From NCBI RefSeq assembly GCF_002532535.1, contig NZ_NQWI01000003.1:48066-112065 (forward strand): a DNA stretch of 64,000 nt, in the 5' to 3' direction. Of this stretch, positions 38,577-48,451 are shown piece by piece (position 1 is the first letter of the stretch; each line of letters begins with the position of its first letter). The notes under the pieces are model-generated. The model had not been told where the DNA came from. It ran no database searches and was given only the letters and a program-made list of their open reading frames with translations. This DNA comes from Candidatus Viridilinea mediisalina. Its GTDB lineage: Bacteria; Chloroflexota; Chloroflexia; Chloroflexales; Chloroflexaceae. The translations under genes and the position numbers were made by a program.

Positions 38577-39830
38577 CTACGGTAAAAATTCCCTCAACCA
38601 CCCCTTAAAGCGCTCATAGACATTGCCCCAACCCTGACGCTCATCGGAGATGCGTTGGGAGGAACCAAGCATTGACAGGCCGTGGCGCGAACCCCAGCGC
38701 AGTAAACCCACGCCAGTCGCGTATGAAGGGCTGTCGAGCGAATCGGCCAGCCCACTCAGATCAGTCGGAACCCCAACCCGTACCGGCATCCCCAGCATAT
38801 CACGCATCAACTCATCGAAGCGCGCCAGTTGTGCCCCTCCTCCTGTGAGCACAATCCCTGCTGGGAGCATGCCCTCGTAACCGCTGCGCCGAATTTCATT
38901 GTAGATCAATTCTACCAATTGTTCAGCGCGGGCCTGCAAAATCTCATTGAGTAAGTGGCGGTTAATCTGCTGTTTCTCGCCCACATTGAGCGTTTCAATC
39001 TCAATCATACCATCAGTTTCGTCCTCAGCCGGTGGTTCGCCCGCAATTGCACTGCCGTAACGCAGTTTCAAATACTCAGCCGTATTGTGCGGTGTGTGCA
39101 ACACATAGGTAATATCGTTGGTAAAATGGTTGCCTCCCACCGAGATAACACTGGTATGCCAGACCCCGCCCTGTACAAAGATGGCGACATCGGCGGTACC
39201 ACCGCCAATATCCACCAGCATGACGCCGCGATCTTTATCCTCAGCCGTGAGTACCGCCTCACCCGAAGCAAGCGGTTGCAGCACCATGTCGTCAATCTCA
39301 ATCCCCGACTTCTGCACGCTCTTGATCAGATTCTGAATGGCCATTACTTCGCCAGTGACGATGTGCGTCTCGACCTCCAAGCGAAAGCCACTCATGCCAA
39401 TCGGATCGCGGATGCCTTCATGCCCATCAAGCACATAGGCGCGCGGAATCACATGGATAATCTCGCGCTGCGTCGGTATCGCCACCGCCTGGGCCGACTC
39501 CACCGCCCGCGCCACATCGTTGCGGGTAATCTCTTGGTCGGGACGCTGTACTGCCACCACGCCACGGCTGTTGAGCGACGAGATATGCCGCCCACTCACG
39601 CCCACAAAGGCCGTGCCAATCCGGTAGCCGCTCAAGCGCTCCGCTTTCTCCACACTACTCTCAATCGAACTCACGGCATCGTCAATATTGACCACGACGC
39701 CCTTGTCGAGGCCCTTGCTCGGTGTGACTCCCACCCCCAGGATGTTGAGACGCCCCGTGTCACTCAGTTGGGCTACAATCGTACAAACCTTCGTGGTCCC
39801 GACATCAATGCCGACAATCGTACGCTGCAT
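38577..39830 (-). CDS. ftsA: Z-ring membrane tether FtsA
   Basis: 417 residues. Actin-fold motifs VGIDVGTTKVCTIVA and VDIGGGTADVAIF, the SHS2 subdomain in between, and a C-terminal amphipathic segment (VYERFKGWLREFLP) for membrane binding. It anchors FtsZ to the membrane. Directly precedes ftsZ. Confidence 0.96.
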   Translation of the reverse strand: MQRTIVGIDVGTTKVCTIVAQLSDTGRLNILGVGVTPSKGLDKGVVVNIDDAVSSIESSVEKAERLSGYRIGTAFVGVSGRHISSLNSRGVVAVQRPDQEITRNDVARAVESAQAVAIPTQREIIHVIPRAYVLDGHEGIRDPIGMSGFRLEVETHIVTGEVMAIQNLIKSVQKSGIEIDDMVLQPLASGEAVLTAEDKDRGVMLVDIGGGTADVAIFVQGGVWHTSVISVGGNHFTNDITYVLHTPHNTAEYLKLRYGSAIAGEPPAEDETDGMIEIETLNVGEKQQINRHLLNEILQARAEQLVELIYNEIRRSGYEGMLPAGIVLTGGGAQLARFDELMRDMLGMPVRVGVPTDLSGLADSLDSPSYATGVGLLRWGSRHGLSMLGSSQRISDERQGWGNVYERFKGWLREFLP

Positions 39831-39879
39831 AAGCTATCTCACATGTATTGTGGTTTATTCGGCAGTTACTACGTGGCAT

Positions 39880-39951
39880 ACGCTGGAGTGCCGGCTTTAG
39901 CCGGCTGAAGCCGGCACTCCAACGCCAGCCCATAGACTCTTAGACAGCCTC
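39880..39951. repeat. GGAGTGCC hairpin element, second copy
   Basis: GGAGTGCCGGCTTTAGCCGG and its complement, then CAACGCCAGCCCATAGACTC as at 27909-27993. It runs right up to the ftsQ stop codon, inside the dcw operon. Confidence 0.85.
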
Positions 39952-40791
39952 TTAGCTTGCCTCACCAGCAACATTCTGATAAAACGGGTTACTTGGACGC
40001 AAATCTAGGTAGGTAAAAGGCGTCTGATCGGAACGTAGGGCTGCCAAGATTGCCAATTTGCGATCAAGGCGATCACTCTGCCCAAAGATAATCGTCTGGC
40101 CGTCAAGGGTACGGATGTAGATCCCCAGCCCATGATCCCAGCCAATTTCAGTCGGATGCAAACCCAACTCCACTGGTAAGCGCACCGCCAACGCCTGGGC
40201 CAAACGGATTGCATCGCTATCGAGCTGCATGCGTGGATCCAGTTGAGCATGGGTCAGATCCGTTATAACTAGAACGTCACCTTCGGCGGCTTCTTGAGCA
40301 GGGCCCAAGACTTGACCTGTGCTATCCACCAGATATTGCACTCCACCCGCTTGCCAACGCACCTCTGGACGGCGTTCAACCACACGTATCAGCGCCTGAT
40401 CGGGCAGTCGCAACTCAAGTTCAGCCGCAACAATATAGGCATTCTCACTCAAACGCGCCACGGCCTGCGCTTGATCCACGAACCAGATGGGACGCCCATG
40501 GAGCCCAGCCAAGGCCGCCACATCTTCAGCCAAGAGCGAACTATTGCCCTCCACGGTTATCGTCTGAAGCTGAAAGCGGCTATGGCCAAAGAGATAGCCC
40601 AACAGCCCACACGCCACCAGAAAGATCACCAAACTCACCAAGCGCCCACTGCCTAGCCAGGCCAACAGCACACGCCGCAACCCCGGACGGGTCACCTGCC
40701 AACGTACCGTCGGCGGCTTCGACGCGCCCTCACGACGGCGCTGGCGCAGCGCCGCGACCCGCTCCCGTGTATTTGGTGCATTATATTCCAT
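39952..40791 (-). CDS. ftsQ: Division protein FtsQ (POTRA)
   Basis: 279 residues: a basic cytoplasmic start, one membrane helix (LVSLVIFLVACGLLGYLF), a POTRA domain (FQLQTITVEGNSSLLAEDV) and an FtsQ domain ending YLDLRPSNPFYQN. It links early and late division proteins. Between ddl and ftsA. Confidence 0.93.
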   Translation of the reverse strand: MEYNAPNTRERVAALRQRRREGASKPPTVRWQVTRPGLRRVLLAWLGSGRLVSLVIFLVACGLLGYLFGHSRFQLQTITVEGNSSLLAEDVAALAGLHGRPIWFVDQAQAVARLSENAYIVAAELELRLPDQALIRVVERRPEVRWQAGGVQYLVDSTGQVLGPAQEAAEGDVLVITDLTHAQLDPRMQLDSDAIRLAQALAVRLPVELGLHPTEIGWDHGLGIYIRTLDGQTIIFGQSDRLDRKLAILAALRSDQTPFTYLDLRPSNPFYQNVAGEAS

Positions 40792-40833
40792 GGACTGCGT
40801 CCGATCTTGGTGTCATTGCCCTACAAGCCGGTT

Positions 40834-40929
40834 GGGGCTGCGCCCCAAACCCCGTTTGTTGTTCCGTGTTGGCGGCTTCGCCGCCAAAGGGGGAGTATGC
40901 GCGGGAACCAGGTTCCCTCGCATACTCCC
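40834..40929. repeat. Three adjacent hairpins in the ddl-ftsQ gap
   Basis: GGGGCTGCGCCCC (40834-40846), GTTGGCGGCTTCGCCGCC, and a longer stem 40891-40929 around GGGAACCAGGTTCCC. No T-runs follow. Confidence 0.75.
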
Positions 40930-40935
40930 TGCGGG

Positions 40936-42027
40936 CTACGCCCTACCCGCATGACGCTCCAATGCTAACGTTATCAGCCGATCCAGTAGGTCTGCATATT
41001 CCAAGCCACTGGCTGCCCACATCTTAGCGTACATGCTGATTGGCGTAAACCCCGGCATGGTGTTTACTTCGTTGATCCAAAGTTCACCGCGATCTTTGTC
41101 GAGGAGAAAATCAACCCGTGAGAGCCCAGCGCCATCAATTGCCTGAAAGGCCAGTTTGGCCAGGGTAGTGATCTGGTCGGCCAGCCCGGCTTCAATCTGG
41201 GCCGGGATGATGATCTGCGAGGCACCGTCGAGGTATTTGGCTGCATAATCGTACCAATCGCCAGAGGGTACCGCCTCGCCCACGACACTCGTCGCCAGTT
41301 CTTCATTGCCCAAGACACTGACCTCAAGCTCGCGTGCCGCGATGCCCTGCTCTACCACGATCCGGCGGTCGTAACGCGCCGCTTCGCTCAACGCGGTCAG
41401 CAATTCGCTCTGATCATTGGCCTTACCAACGCCCACGCTGCTCCCCATGTTGGCCGGTTTCACAAAGACGGGGTAGCGCAACGTGGCCTCAATTTGCGCA
41501 CAAATATCACCTGGTTCTGCCTCAAAATCGCTGCGGCGCACCAAGAGCCAGGGCAGCAGCGGCAAGCCTACCGCAGCAAATGCGGCCTTCATCAGGGCCT
41601 TATCCAGGCCCACGGCACTTGCCGCCACCCCACAGCCTACATAGGGCAAGCCCACCAGTTCAAGCAGACCCTGGACTGTCCCATCCTCACCCATTGGCCC
41701 ATGCAGCACCGGAAAGACCACATCAAGCGGCACAGGTGGATGAAAGAACGAGAAGTTCTCAAGCACCTCTCCTGTTGCTGCTTGTACGCCCCCGCTCCCC
41801 GGCAGACGGGCCGGATCAGCAGCAGCCAACAAGGCCGCGTGGGCGCCATCCCCCGCAATCCAGCGGCCATCTTTGGTGATGCCCACCGGAAAGATCGTGT
41901 AGCGTTCCGGATTCAGTGCCGCCATCACCGCCTGAGCCGAGAGCAACGATACTTCGTGTTCGCCGCTCTGCCCGCCAAAGAGTACCGCAACTGTGAGTTT
42001 CTGGTTCATGGGTTTTGTCTGTTTCAT
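40936..42027 (-). CDS. ddl: D-alanine--D-alanine ligase
   Basis: 363 residues. ATP-grasp signatures GGQSGEHEVSLLSA, VFPVLHGPMGEDGT, KPANMGSSVGVGKA and NEVNTMPGF. It makes the D-Ala-D-Ala dipeptide used by MurF. A second Met six codons in is an equally possible start. Confidence 0.96.
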   Translation of the reverse strand: MKQTKPMNQKLTVAVLFGGQSGEHEVSLLSAQAVMAALNPERYTIFPVGITKDGRWIAGDGAHAALLAAADPARLPGSGGVQAATGEVLENFSFFHPPVPLDVVFPVLHGPMGEDGTVQGLLELVGLPYVGCGVAASAVGLDKALMKAAFAAVGLPLLPWLLVRRSDFEAEPGDICAQIEATLRYPVFVKPANMGSSVGVGKANDQSELLTALSEAARYDRRIVVEQGIAARELEVSVLGNEELATSVVGEAVPSGDWYDYAAKYLDGASQIIIPAQIEAGLADQITTLAKLAFQAIDGAGLSRVDFLLDKDRGELWINEVNTMPGFTPISMYAKMWAASGLEYADLLDRLITLALERHAGRA

Positions 42028-42037
42028 TCGGATCTAA

Positions 42038-42131
42038 CCAACTTTCGGGGATGCGTGAGGCGAGGATGCGAGGGCTTCGCGTCTTCGCATCCTCGCGCCC
42101 TCGCAAACGATAATGTAGCTATCAACCATCC
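42038..42131. repeat. MITE-like element, GGGATGGTT family, in the murB-ddl gap
   Basis: It has the core GGGATGCGTGAGGCGAGG and CCTCGCAAACGATAATGTAG and the right end ATCAACCATCCC. The left terminal repeat is not preserved. Confidence 0.65.
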
Positions 42132-42132
42132 C

Positions 42133-43062
42133 CTACGGGACAATCCTTACCTCCAATTGAAGCATAACACCAAACTGTCGCGCAACCTCAGCCTGAATCA
42201 ATCCAATCAGCGCCTGAATATCACATGCCCGCGCCCCACCACGATTGATGATGTAGTTGGCATGGAGGGGGCTGACGAGGGCCGTACCGATGCTATAGCC
42301 TTTGAGTCCTACCGCTTCAATCAGCCGCCCGGCACTATCGCCCGGCGGGTTCTTAAAGACGCTGCCGCACGAACTGCCCGCTGGTGTGCGCTGTTTGCGT
42401 TGAGCGGCGATTTCGGCCATGTGTGCCTTCAACACCTCCGCATTACCCCGCTGGAGCCGGAAGGTAGCAGCGAGCACGAGGGCCGAACTCCGCGCTTCCA
42501 ACGCCTTCAAGACACTCGAACGATAGCCAAACGCAAACCGTGCTACCGGCCATGTCACAATCTGGTTGTCAAGGAGCAGTTGGGCCTGCACGAGGCTGCT
42601 GGCAATATCGCCGCCATAGCAGCCCGCATTGCCCACTATGGCACCGCCAACACTCCCTGGCAAGCCTTCGGCCCAGGCGAGGCCCGCCCAGCCCATGCTG
42701 CTCACGCGCCGCGCCAAGCCCGCCATAGGCGCTCCGGCTTCGACATGGAGCAGGGCGTAATCTCCCTGATGCTCCAATTGCCAGCCTTGGGCGCGGTAGC
42801 TGGCAATCAAGCCGGGGTAACCCGCATCATCCACCAGCAGATTGGTGCCTCGGCCCACCCAGAGCAGCGGTAGCTCGGTGGCGGCGACCCAAGCCAACAA
42901 CGCCTGAGCCTGCTCAGGGCTACGCGGCTCGCTATAGTAGCGAGCCACACCCCCGGCCCGCCACGAAGTGTGGCGCTCCATCGGTTCAGCCGTGCGGATC
43001 GGCGGTAGATCAGGTGGATGTACGCTGCTCAAGAAGGAACCTCCCAACCGCATCGCCATCAC
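42133..43062 (-). CDS. murB: UDP-N-acetylenolpyruvoylglucosamine reductase MurB
   Basis: 309 residues as an open frame. It overlaps murC by 53 bp at this start. A TTG at 43032 has GGGAGG at good spacing and may be the real start. FAD-binding blocks [14 protein letters not shown] and [15 protein letters not shown], and the catalytic SCGSVFKNP, are present. It reduces the enolpyruvyl group with NADPH to form UDP-MurNAc. Confidence 0.95.
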   Translation of the reverse strand: MMAMRLGGSFLSSVHPPDLPPIRTAEPMERHTSWRAGGVARYYSEPRSPEQAQALLAWVAATELPLLWVGRGTNLLVDDAGYPGLIASYRAQGWQLEHQGDYALLHVEAGAPMAGLARRVSSMGWAGLAWAEGLPGSVGGAIVGNAGCYGGDIASSLVQAQLLLDNQIVTWPVARFAFGYRSSVLKALEARSSALVLAATFRLQRGNAEVLKAHMAEIAAQRKQRTPAGSSCGSVFKNPPGDSAGRLIEAVGLKGYSIGTALVSPLHANYIINRGGARACDIQALIGLIQAEVARQFGVMLQLEVRIVP

Positions 43063-44422
43063 CGGCCCCCATGGTCAGAACGAGATCGCCGGGGCGGACG
43101 AGTTCAACCAGCGTTACGCCCGCAGCGGCCACTGGGCCCGCATAGTGCGCTGCGAGGCCAGCGGTTTGCATGAGTGCCACCAGTTCACGGGCGGCACCAG
43201 CAGCATCGCCCTGCTCACGGGCGGCATAGACATCACCTATGAGCAGCAGGTCTGCCATTTGGCCTGCCGTGGCCCAGGCATCGCGCAGGCTGGCCGTGCG
43301 GCTGAAGGTGTGGGGTTGCAGATAGGCCACAATGCGCCGCTGCGGGTAGCGTGCCCGCGCCGCCGCCAAAGTGGCCCGTACCTCAGTGGGGTGGTGGGCA
43401 TAATCATCAATCACCAGCACCCCCCCGGCCTCGCCCTGCACCTGAAAGCGGCGCGCTGTTCCCCGAAAATTGGCCAGGGCTGCGGCAGCAGCCGCGAGAT
43501 CGGCCCCTAAGAGCGCAGCGGCGGCCAAGGCACCCAGCGCATTCCGCACATTATGCGCCCCCGGCAGTGCCAAGCTCTGCGCCCCCAAACAGTATTGAGC
43601 CATCCGCTGCCGGTGGTAGCGCCAGAGATCAAAACGGAAGCCCCCAGAGGGTGTCGGCCCAACTCCACTGGCCGTCCAATCAAGCGGAGCTAGACGGCAC
43701 GAGGCCGGATCATGCGCGAGGCGCTCTTGAATCCCGTAGCGCAGCGCAAAGGGGAGATCAAGGGCCAATGCGCCCGCGTCATCACCACAGAGTACGACAT
43801 GGCGCGCCTGGGCCGCAAACTGGGCAAATGCCTCATGGTAGGCTTCAGGCGAGGCATAGATGTCGGGGTGATCCCACTCCACATTGGTAATCAGCGCAAC
43901 CTTGGAGGTGAGCGCCAAAAAGACGCGATCATACTCATCGGCCTCAACCACCAACGGCGCAGCCGGATCACCCCAGGCCGCACTGCCGCCCAGATCAGGC
44001 ACCTCGGCCCCAATCAGATAGCCCGCATCCTGCCCGCCCGCCCGCAGCGCCACGGCCAGCATCGCGCTCGTGGTGGTCTTGCCGTGGGTTCCCGCCACCG
44101 CCGCCACCGGGCGCTGCTGCGACCACTCGCGCCACAGTTGGGCGCGGCCAATGATCGGAATCGCGGCGGCGCGGGCCGCATCAAGCTCAACGTGGCCAGG
44201 AGCCACCGCCGCCGAAGCGAGCAAGCGATCAGCCCCGGCCACATAGGCCGCCTCATGCCCCTGGTAGATCGTGGCCCCCCGTGCCGCCAATCGCTCCGTC
44301 TGGCGATTGGCCGCAAGGTCAGACCCGCTCACCCGCTGGCCCTGATCGAGCAACAGGTGCGCCATTGCGCTCATGCCCGCTCCGGCAACCCCAACGATGT
44401 GGTAATGCAACCGAGCCGTCAC
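43010..44422 (-). CDS. murC: UDP-MurNAc--L-alanine ligase MurC
   Basis: 470 residues starting at GTG 44422, which shares GTGA with the end of the preceding membrane-protein gene. [15 protein letters not shown] (nucleotide fold), [14 protein letters not shown] (ATP loop) and [10 protein letters not shown] (C-terminal domain) identify it. It adds L-Ala to UDP-MurNAc. Confidence 0.97.
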   Translation of the reverse strand: MTARLHYHIVGVAGAGMSAMAHLLLDQGQRVSGSDLAANRQTERLAARGATIYQGHEAAYVAGADRLLASAAVAPGHVELDAARAAAIPIIGRAQLWREWSQQRPVAAVAGTHGKTTTSAMLAVALRAGGQDAGYLIGAEVPDLGGSAAWGDPAAPLVVEADEYDRVFLALTSKVALITNVEWDHPDIYASPEAYHEAFAQFAAQARHVVLCGDDAGALALDLPFALRYGIQERLAHDPASCRLAPLDWTASGVGPTPSGGFRFDLWRYHRQRMAQYCLGAQSLALPGAHNVRNALGALAAAALLGADLAAAAAALANFRGTARRFQVQGEAGGVLVIDDYAHHPTEVRATLAAARARYPQRRIVAYLQPHTFSRTASLRDAWATAGQMADLLLIGDVYAAREQGDAAGAARELVALMQTAGLAAHYAGPVAAAGVTLVELVRPGDLVLTMGAGDGDAVGRFLLEQRTST

Positions 44423-45108
44423 TTACGACCACCCGCCTGCCAGACCTTCGGGAAGTAGAAGAAGACCAGTCCAAGAATAATGATGAAGAAGATCACAATC
44501 AGCGAGGTGGTTAGATCGGCAATATTGGGTAAGGTATTGAGCACGTTCGCCACTGGCCCGCCCAGATTGCCCCCATTATTCTGAAAATCGATCCAGAAGA
44601 TTTTCATCGCATTGCTCCAGAGCGCAACAACCAGCGCTCCGACAAAGAGGCCAAGTGGTTTCGCTAAAGGCTCATTGGGGGGGCCGTTCCAACTTGAATT
44701 CTTCGAGAAGAAGAAACCCAGGAGTACCAGGGCAACAAAGGCCACAAAACGAAAGAAGAGGGGCACCTGCAATTCTGTGGTGATCAAGGGCTCAAGCACA
44801 TCGGCACCAGCGGTATCGCGCCCCAAAACAATCGCCAAGAGGCGCGGCCCATTCTGCCACATGCGATTGATCAATTGGACCACAAAATTACCGCCCTGCA
44901 CCGTCGCAATATAGGCCGCAATTGTCCAAAAAGCCACCGTCAACAGATTGCGAAACCCAAACTGATAGCCCCAATAGGCCCCAATCGCCAGCAAAATGAC
45001 CAGCAGCGCCGTACCATTCAAGGTCAACGTGATCGCATCCTGGGCTTGCGCGATTGGTACTACCTCGAGCCAGGGGAGAAGGAAGCGAACGACTTCGTGG
45101 TATTCCAT
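44419..45108 (-). CDS. Multi-pass membrane protein, possibly CvpA-like
   Basis: 229 residues with about five membrane helices, two before residue 80, two in the middle and one near the end. The early pattern ([21 protein letters not shown]) resembles CvpA/colicin-V-production proteins, but the match is weak. It overlaps murC by 4 bp and murG by 1 bp, so it is translated with the wall-synthesis genes. Function unknown. Its conserved place in the dcw operon would be worth testing. Confidence 0.8.
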   Translation of the reverse strand: MEYHEVVRFLLPWLEVVPIAQAQDAITLTLNGTALLVILLAIGAYWGYQFGFRNLLTVAFWTIAAYIATVQGGNFVVQLINRMWQNGPRLLAIVLGRDTAGADVLEPLITTELQVPLFFRFVAFVALVLLGFFFSKNSSWNGPPNEPLAKPLGLFVGALVVALWSNAMKIFWIDFQNNGGNLGGPVANVLNTLPNIADLTTSLIVIFFIIILGLVFFYFPKVWQAGGRK

Positions 45109-46427
45109 CAGCCACCACTCCTTGCGGCTAATCCGAACATTGCCCCGGCCAACTCGTGGGCCGCATCTGGACGGGACAACGCCCGACTCTGCTCCGCCAT
45201 ACGTTGCCGCGCAAGCTGATCATCGAGGAGGCGGGCCACTGCGCGAAAGAGAGCCCCCTCCTGGGGCGGGCCTGTTCCGATCATAGCACAATCAGCAACC
45301 TTTTCTGCTACCCCATATCGTACCAGATAATCGGCATTTTCATCCTGATGCACATAGGGATAGGGTACCAAGATCGCCGGTAGACCTGCCGCTGGCAATT
45401 CGGCCAATGTAGAGGCACCACTCCGGCAGATGGCCAGATCGGCGGCTCCAAATGCGGCAACCATCGCTGGGGTGGTTACGCCATCCAAGTATGGATAGAG
45501 TTTATACCGTACTTGTAACGATTCTGGCAAAGACTGTGCGGCCTTATGGAGGAATGTTTCGTCGCCTTCGCGTCCACAGACGTGAATGATCTGGCAGCGG
45601 GCCAAAAGATCGGGCAGCAGTTGGGCAATTGCTTGGTTGATACTCCGAGCTCCTCGGCTGCCACCATAGACCAGCAGCACCGGCAGGGGCGCCTCAAAGC
45701 CAAAGGTGCGGCGACACGCCTCACGTTCCTGCTCAAAGAACTCTGGGCGCAAGGGATAGCCCACCACGAGCGCTCGTGGATTGTCGGGGCGCAGGCCCAA
45801 CACTGGCAGCGCCTCGGCCACATTGACGGCCACCTTGGTTGCGATACGCGCTAGGAGCCGCCCAGCCAAGCCGGGCACCAGATCGGGCAGGTAGATCAGC
45901 GTTGGTACGCGCGCCAGCGTTGCGGCAAGAAAGAGCGGAACACAGACATAGCCGCCCGTACCCAAGATCACCTGGGGGCGCAGTTCGCGGATCAGGCTGC
46001 GTGCTGCCACCAATCCGGCTGCCATCGTTGTCGCGCCCCGCGCCAGCGCCAGCGGGCCGCGCCCGCGCAACGCCGCCGCCGGAAGCGCCCGAAAGGGCAA
46101 ACTACTCTCGGTTGCCACAATCCGCTCCTCCATGCCCCCCACACTCCCCACATAGACCAGCACCACCCCGCAATCCCCCTGCCCCGTCCCCCTGCCCCTC
46201 TGTTCCTCTGTTCCTCTGTTCCCCTGTTCCTCTGTTCCCCTGTTCCTCTGCCCCCCTGTTCCCCTGCCCCTCTGTTCCTCTGTTCCTCTGTTCCCCTGTT
46301 CCTCCTCAACGCCTACGATAGCGGTGGCCACTGCCAAAGCCGGGTAGACGTGCCCGCCCGTGCCCCCGCCACACAGCAAGATTGTTGAGGAAGGCAAGCT
46401 TGGGGCGGGGTCTGATCCTCGGCGCAT
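45108..46427 (-). CDS. murG: Lipid II glycosyltransferase MurG with an in-frame repeat insertion
   Basis: 439 residues from the ATG at 46427, which has a GAGGAG site. The signature TILLCGGGTGGHVYPALAVA is at residues 16-35. About 40 Glu/Gly/Arg/Gln-rich residues (EEQGNRGTEEQRGRGTGG and similar) then follow, encoded by an octanucleotide array, before the normal sequence resumes at VVLVYVGSVGGMEERI. GTGGYVCVPLFLAA, VYGGSRGARSINQAI, CRSGASTLAELPAAGLPAI and YVHQDENA show an otherwise complete enzyme. It transfers GlcNAc to lipid I. Its first 122 bp overlap the ftsW frame. Confidence 0.94.
   Translation of the reverse strand: MRRGSDPAPSLPSSTILLCGGGTGGHVYPALAVATAIVGVEEEQGNRGTEEQRGRGTGGQRNRGTEEQGNRGTEEQRGRGTGQGDCGVVLVYVGSVGGMEERIVATESSLPFRALPAAALRGRGPLALARGATTMAAGLVAARSLIRELRPQVILGTGGYVCVPLFLAATLARVPTLIYLPDLVPGLAGRLLARIATKVAVNVAEALPVLGLRPDNPRALVVGYPLRPEFFEQEREACRRTFGFEAPLPVLLVYGGSRGARSINQAIAQLLPDLLARCQIIHVCGREGDETFLHKAAQSLPESLQVRYKLYPYLDGVTTPAMVAAFGAADLAICRSGASTLAELPAAGLPAILVPYPYVHQDENADYLVRYGVAEKVADCAMIGTGPPQEGALFRAVARLLDDQLARQRMAEQSRALSRPDAAHELAGAMFGLAARSGG
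46174..46304 (-). repeat. Octanucleotide array inside murG
   Basis: About fourteen degenerate units (coding strand GAACAGAG, GAACAGGG, GGGCAGGG) of the same family as the intergenic arrays at 12.2, 13.9, 25.5 and 36.9 kb. It is translated as part of MurG. Confidence 0.92.
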
Positions 46428-47568
46428 CGGTAATCTCCTCGGGCTGGTGTTGCGATGTATGCTTCGAGATATTGAGCAGTACACCAATTGCAATCATATT
46501 CATATAGAGCGACGTACTGCCATACGATACAAAGGGCAAAGTTAGGCCAGTAAAGGGCAGCAGCGAAGTGGTCACCCCCAGATTAATGAAGGCTTGGAGC
46601 GTAATCCAACTGGTAATCCCCACCGCCACGAGGGATGCAAAGGGATTGGGGGCACGGCCAGCAATACGATAGCCGCGGTAGGCAATGATCGCAAAAGCGA
46701 TCAAGACCAGCACCGTCCCGACGAGGCCCAGTTCTTCGCCAATGATGGCATAAATGGTATCGGTATGGGCTTGGGGCAACCACTGGAACTTCTGACGCGC
46801 CTGGCCCAAACCCTGGCCGAAGATGCCACCACTGCCGAGCGCATAGAGCGCGTGGGTAGGCTGGAAGCCAAAGGTACTGTAGTACTTCTCGGGGTCTTGG
46901 AAGGCCATAATGCGCGCATTGCGATACCCCGCGACGCTGATCAGAAACCAAAAGGAGGCCACGGCCAGCCCGATGGCCCCAAGGATATGCCAGACGCGCG
47001 CCCCAGCGGCGAAGTAGATCGAACCGCCAATCAGCACTAGCACCACGCCTGTGCCCAGATCGGGCTGGAGCATCACCAGGCCAAAGATCAGGCCCATCAT
47101 CACCGCGAAAGGAATGAGCCCATAGGTGACATTGCCGACCTTTTCGCTGCGCCGCGAGAGCCAATCGGCAAAGTAGATAATGATGATCAGCTTGGCAATC
47201 TCGGCGGGTTGCACACTAAAGAGCCCAAAGACGCCACCCTCACCAAGCCGAATCCAAGAGCGTGAGTTGTTGACTTCGGTGATTGAGGCGGGCAAGATCA
47301 GCACCAACACCAAAAGCCCGATACAAGCCGCCATCAGATGGATCGAATATTTGCGCCACATGCGATAATCGATCCGTTGGGCCACCAGCAGGCCCACCGT
47401 CCCAATTGCTGCACCTACCATCTGACGCAGCAGATAGTAGTACTGGTTGTTATGCAGATTGTAGCCTTCGACAAAGCTCGAACTATAGATCATCACCAAG
47501 CCGAAGGCCACCAGTGACCCGACCGTAGCTAAGAGGAGGTAGTCGGGTTTGTGGGTTCGCTCGGCCAC
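46306..47568 (-). CDS. ftsW: Lipid II polymerase FtsW
   Basis: 420 residues with about ten membrane helices. SEDS signatures include DLGTGVVLVLIGG, YYSTFGFQPTHALYALGSGG and HTDTIYAIIGEELGLVG. The conserved part ends near NMIAIGVLLNISKHTSQH. About 50 further basic residues (RGHGRARLPGFGSGHRYRRR) follow, read in a frame that overlaps the start of murG. It polymerises glycan strands at the septum with FtsI. Confidence 0.95.
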   Translation of the reverse strand: MAERTHKPDYLLLATVGSLVAFGLVMIYSSSFVEGYNLHNNQYYYLLRQMVGAAIGTVGLLVAQRIDYRMWRKYSIHLMAACIGLLVLVLILPASITEVNNSRSWIRLGEGGVFGLFSVQPAEIAKLIIIIYFADWLSRRSEKVGNVTYGLIPFAVMMGLIFGLVMLQPDLGTGVVLVLIGGSIYFAAGARVWHILGAIGLAVASFWFLISVAGYRNARIMAFQDPEKYYSTFGFQPTHALYALGSGGIFGQGLGQARQKFQWLPQAHTDTIYAIIGEELGLVGTVLVLIAFAIIAYRGYRIAGRAPNPFASLVAVGITSWITLQAFINLGVTTSLLPFTGLTLPFVSYGSTSLYMNMIAIGVLLNISKHTSQHQPEEITDAPRIRPRPKLAFLNNLAVWRGHGRARLPGFGSGHRYRRR

Positions 47569-47583
47569 AGGAATCTCCTTATT

Positions 47584-47630
47584 TTTTTTCGTTCGTGTTG
47601 GTGGCTACGCCACCAACACGAACGAAAAAA
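47584..47630. repeat. 21-bp perfect inverted repeat, 5-nt loop (hairpin family)
   Basis: Arms 47584-47604 and 47610-47630, loop CTACG, between the rhomboid and ftsW genes. The T-run is in the 5' arm, so it is not a terminator. Confidence 0.9.
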
Positions 47631-47662
47631 GTTCTTCGGGGGAAGTTTGACCTCAATGCTGC

Positions 47663-48451
47663 TCATGCTCCAGAAAACAGGAGAGCTAGGAGTACGAGGG
47701 TACCGCCAATAGCAACGGTTGCGGTTGTGCCCCAGGGCGGATAGGTGCGGCTGAGCATGGGCGGAAAGAAGCGCTGATCCACGCTGATGCGGGGAGCCAA
47801 GGCGGCCCCAACGAGGGCTCCAACCACGAGGCCACCCATATGGCCCCAATTGTCAATAATCCCCGGTGCCGAAAAGCCAATGATCAGGTTAATCCCGGCA
47901 ATCGCGCCCATACTCTGCACCTGGGCCTGCCCAAACTCGCCCAAGGCGGCGCGGCTCAGGTAGAAGAACATGCCCAAACCGCCAATCAGCCCAAAGATCG
48001 CCCCACTTGCACCCACAGAGGGGTTCGGCGACATCAGGTAGGAGGCGACACTGCCGCCCAAGCCGGCCAAAAAGTAGAGGACGAGGAAGCGCCGCGTGCC
48101 ATAGATGCGCTCACACTCAGGCCCAAGGGCATAGAGCGCAAAGCTGTTGAAGAAGATATGGATCAGATTGCCGTGCAAAAACATGGCGGTTAGCAGCCGC
48201 CAATACTGCCCGCCATCAATCAGGCTATTATCTTTCGCTCCGAGCAGCAACAGCACCAAGAGGTGGGGTTGAAAGAGCCCCCCCGTGCCCAAGAGCAGAT
48301 TGAGCAGCGTGGTGAGCAGATACATCGCAACAATCAGCCCCAACAGCGTATAGACCGCCCAAGGGCGTGGCACTGTGAGGGCAACCAGGCGGGGCTGTTC
48401 AGGATCAGTGCGCTCGTTGTGGTCATCTGGCGGTGGGAAAGAATAGCTCAC
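47663..48451 (-). CDS. Rhomboid-family intramembrane serine protease
   Basis: 262 residues with about six or seven membrane helices. The catalytic serine is in SVGASGAIFGLIGG and the histidine in NWGHMGGLVVG. HGNLIHIFFNSFALY carries the usual His/Asn oxyanion region. It cleaves membrane proteins within the bilayer. It starts at GTG 48451, overlapping the murD stop (GTGA), so it is translationally coupled to a wall-synthesis gene. A rhomboid gene is not a usual dcw member. Confidence 0.92.
   Translation of the reverse strand: MSYSFPPPDDHNERTDPEQPRLVALTVPRPWAVYTLLGLIVAMYLLTTLLNLLLGTGGLFQPHLLVLLLLGAKDNSLIDGGQYWRLLTAMFLHGNLIHIFFNSFALYALGPECERIYGTRRFLVLYFLAGLGGSVASYLMSPNPSVGASGAIFGLIGGLGMFFYLSRAALGEFGQAQVQSMGAIAGINLIIGFSAPGIIDNWGHMGGLVVGALVGAALAPRISVDQRFFPPMLSRTYPPWGTTATVAIGGTLVLLALLFSGA

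Noticed and set aside
45839..46321. 160-codon plus-strand frame opposite murG
   Set aside because: Half of it is the octamer array, which is open in all six frames. murG on the other strand has full family motifs.
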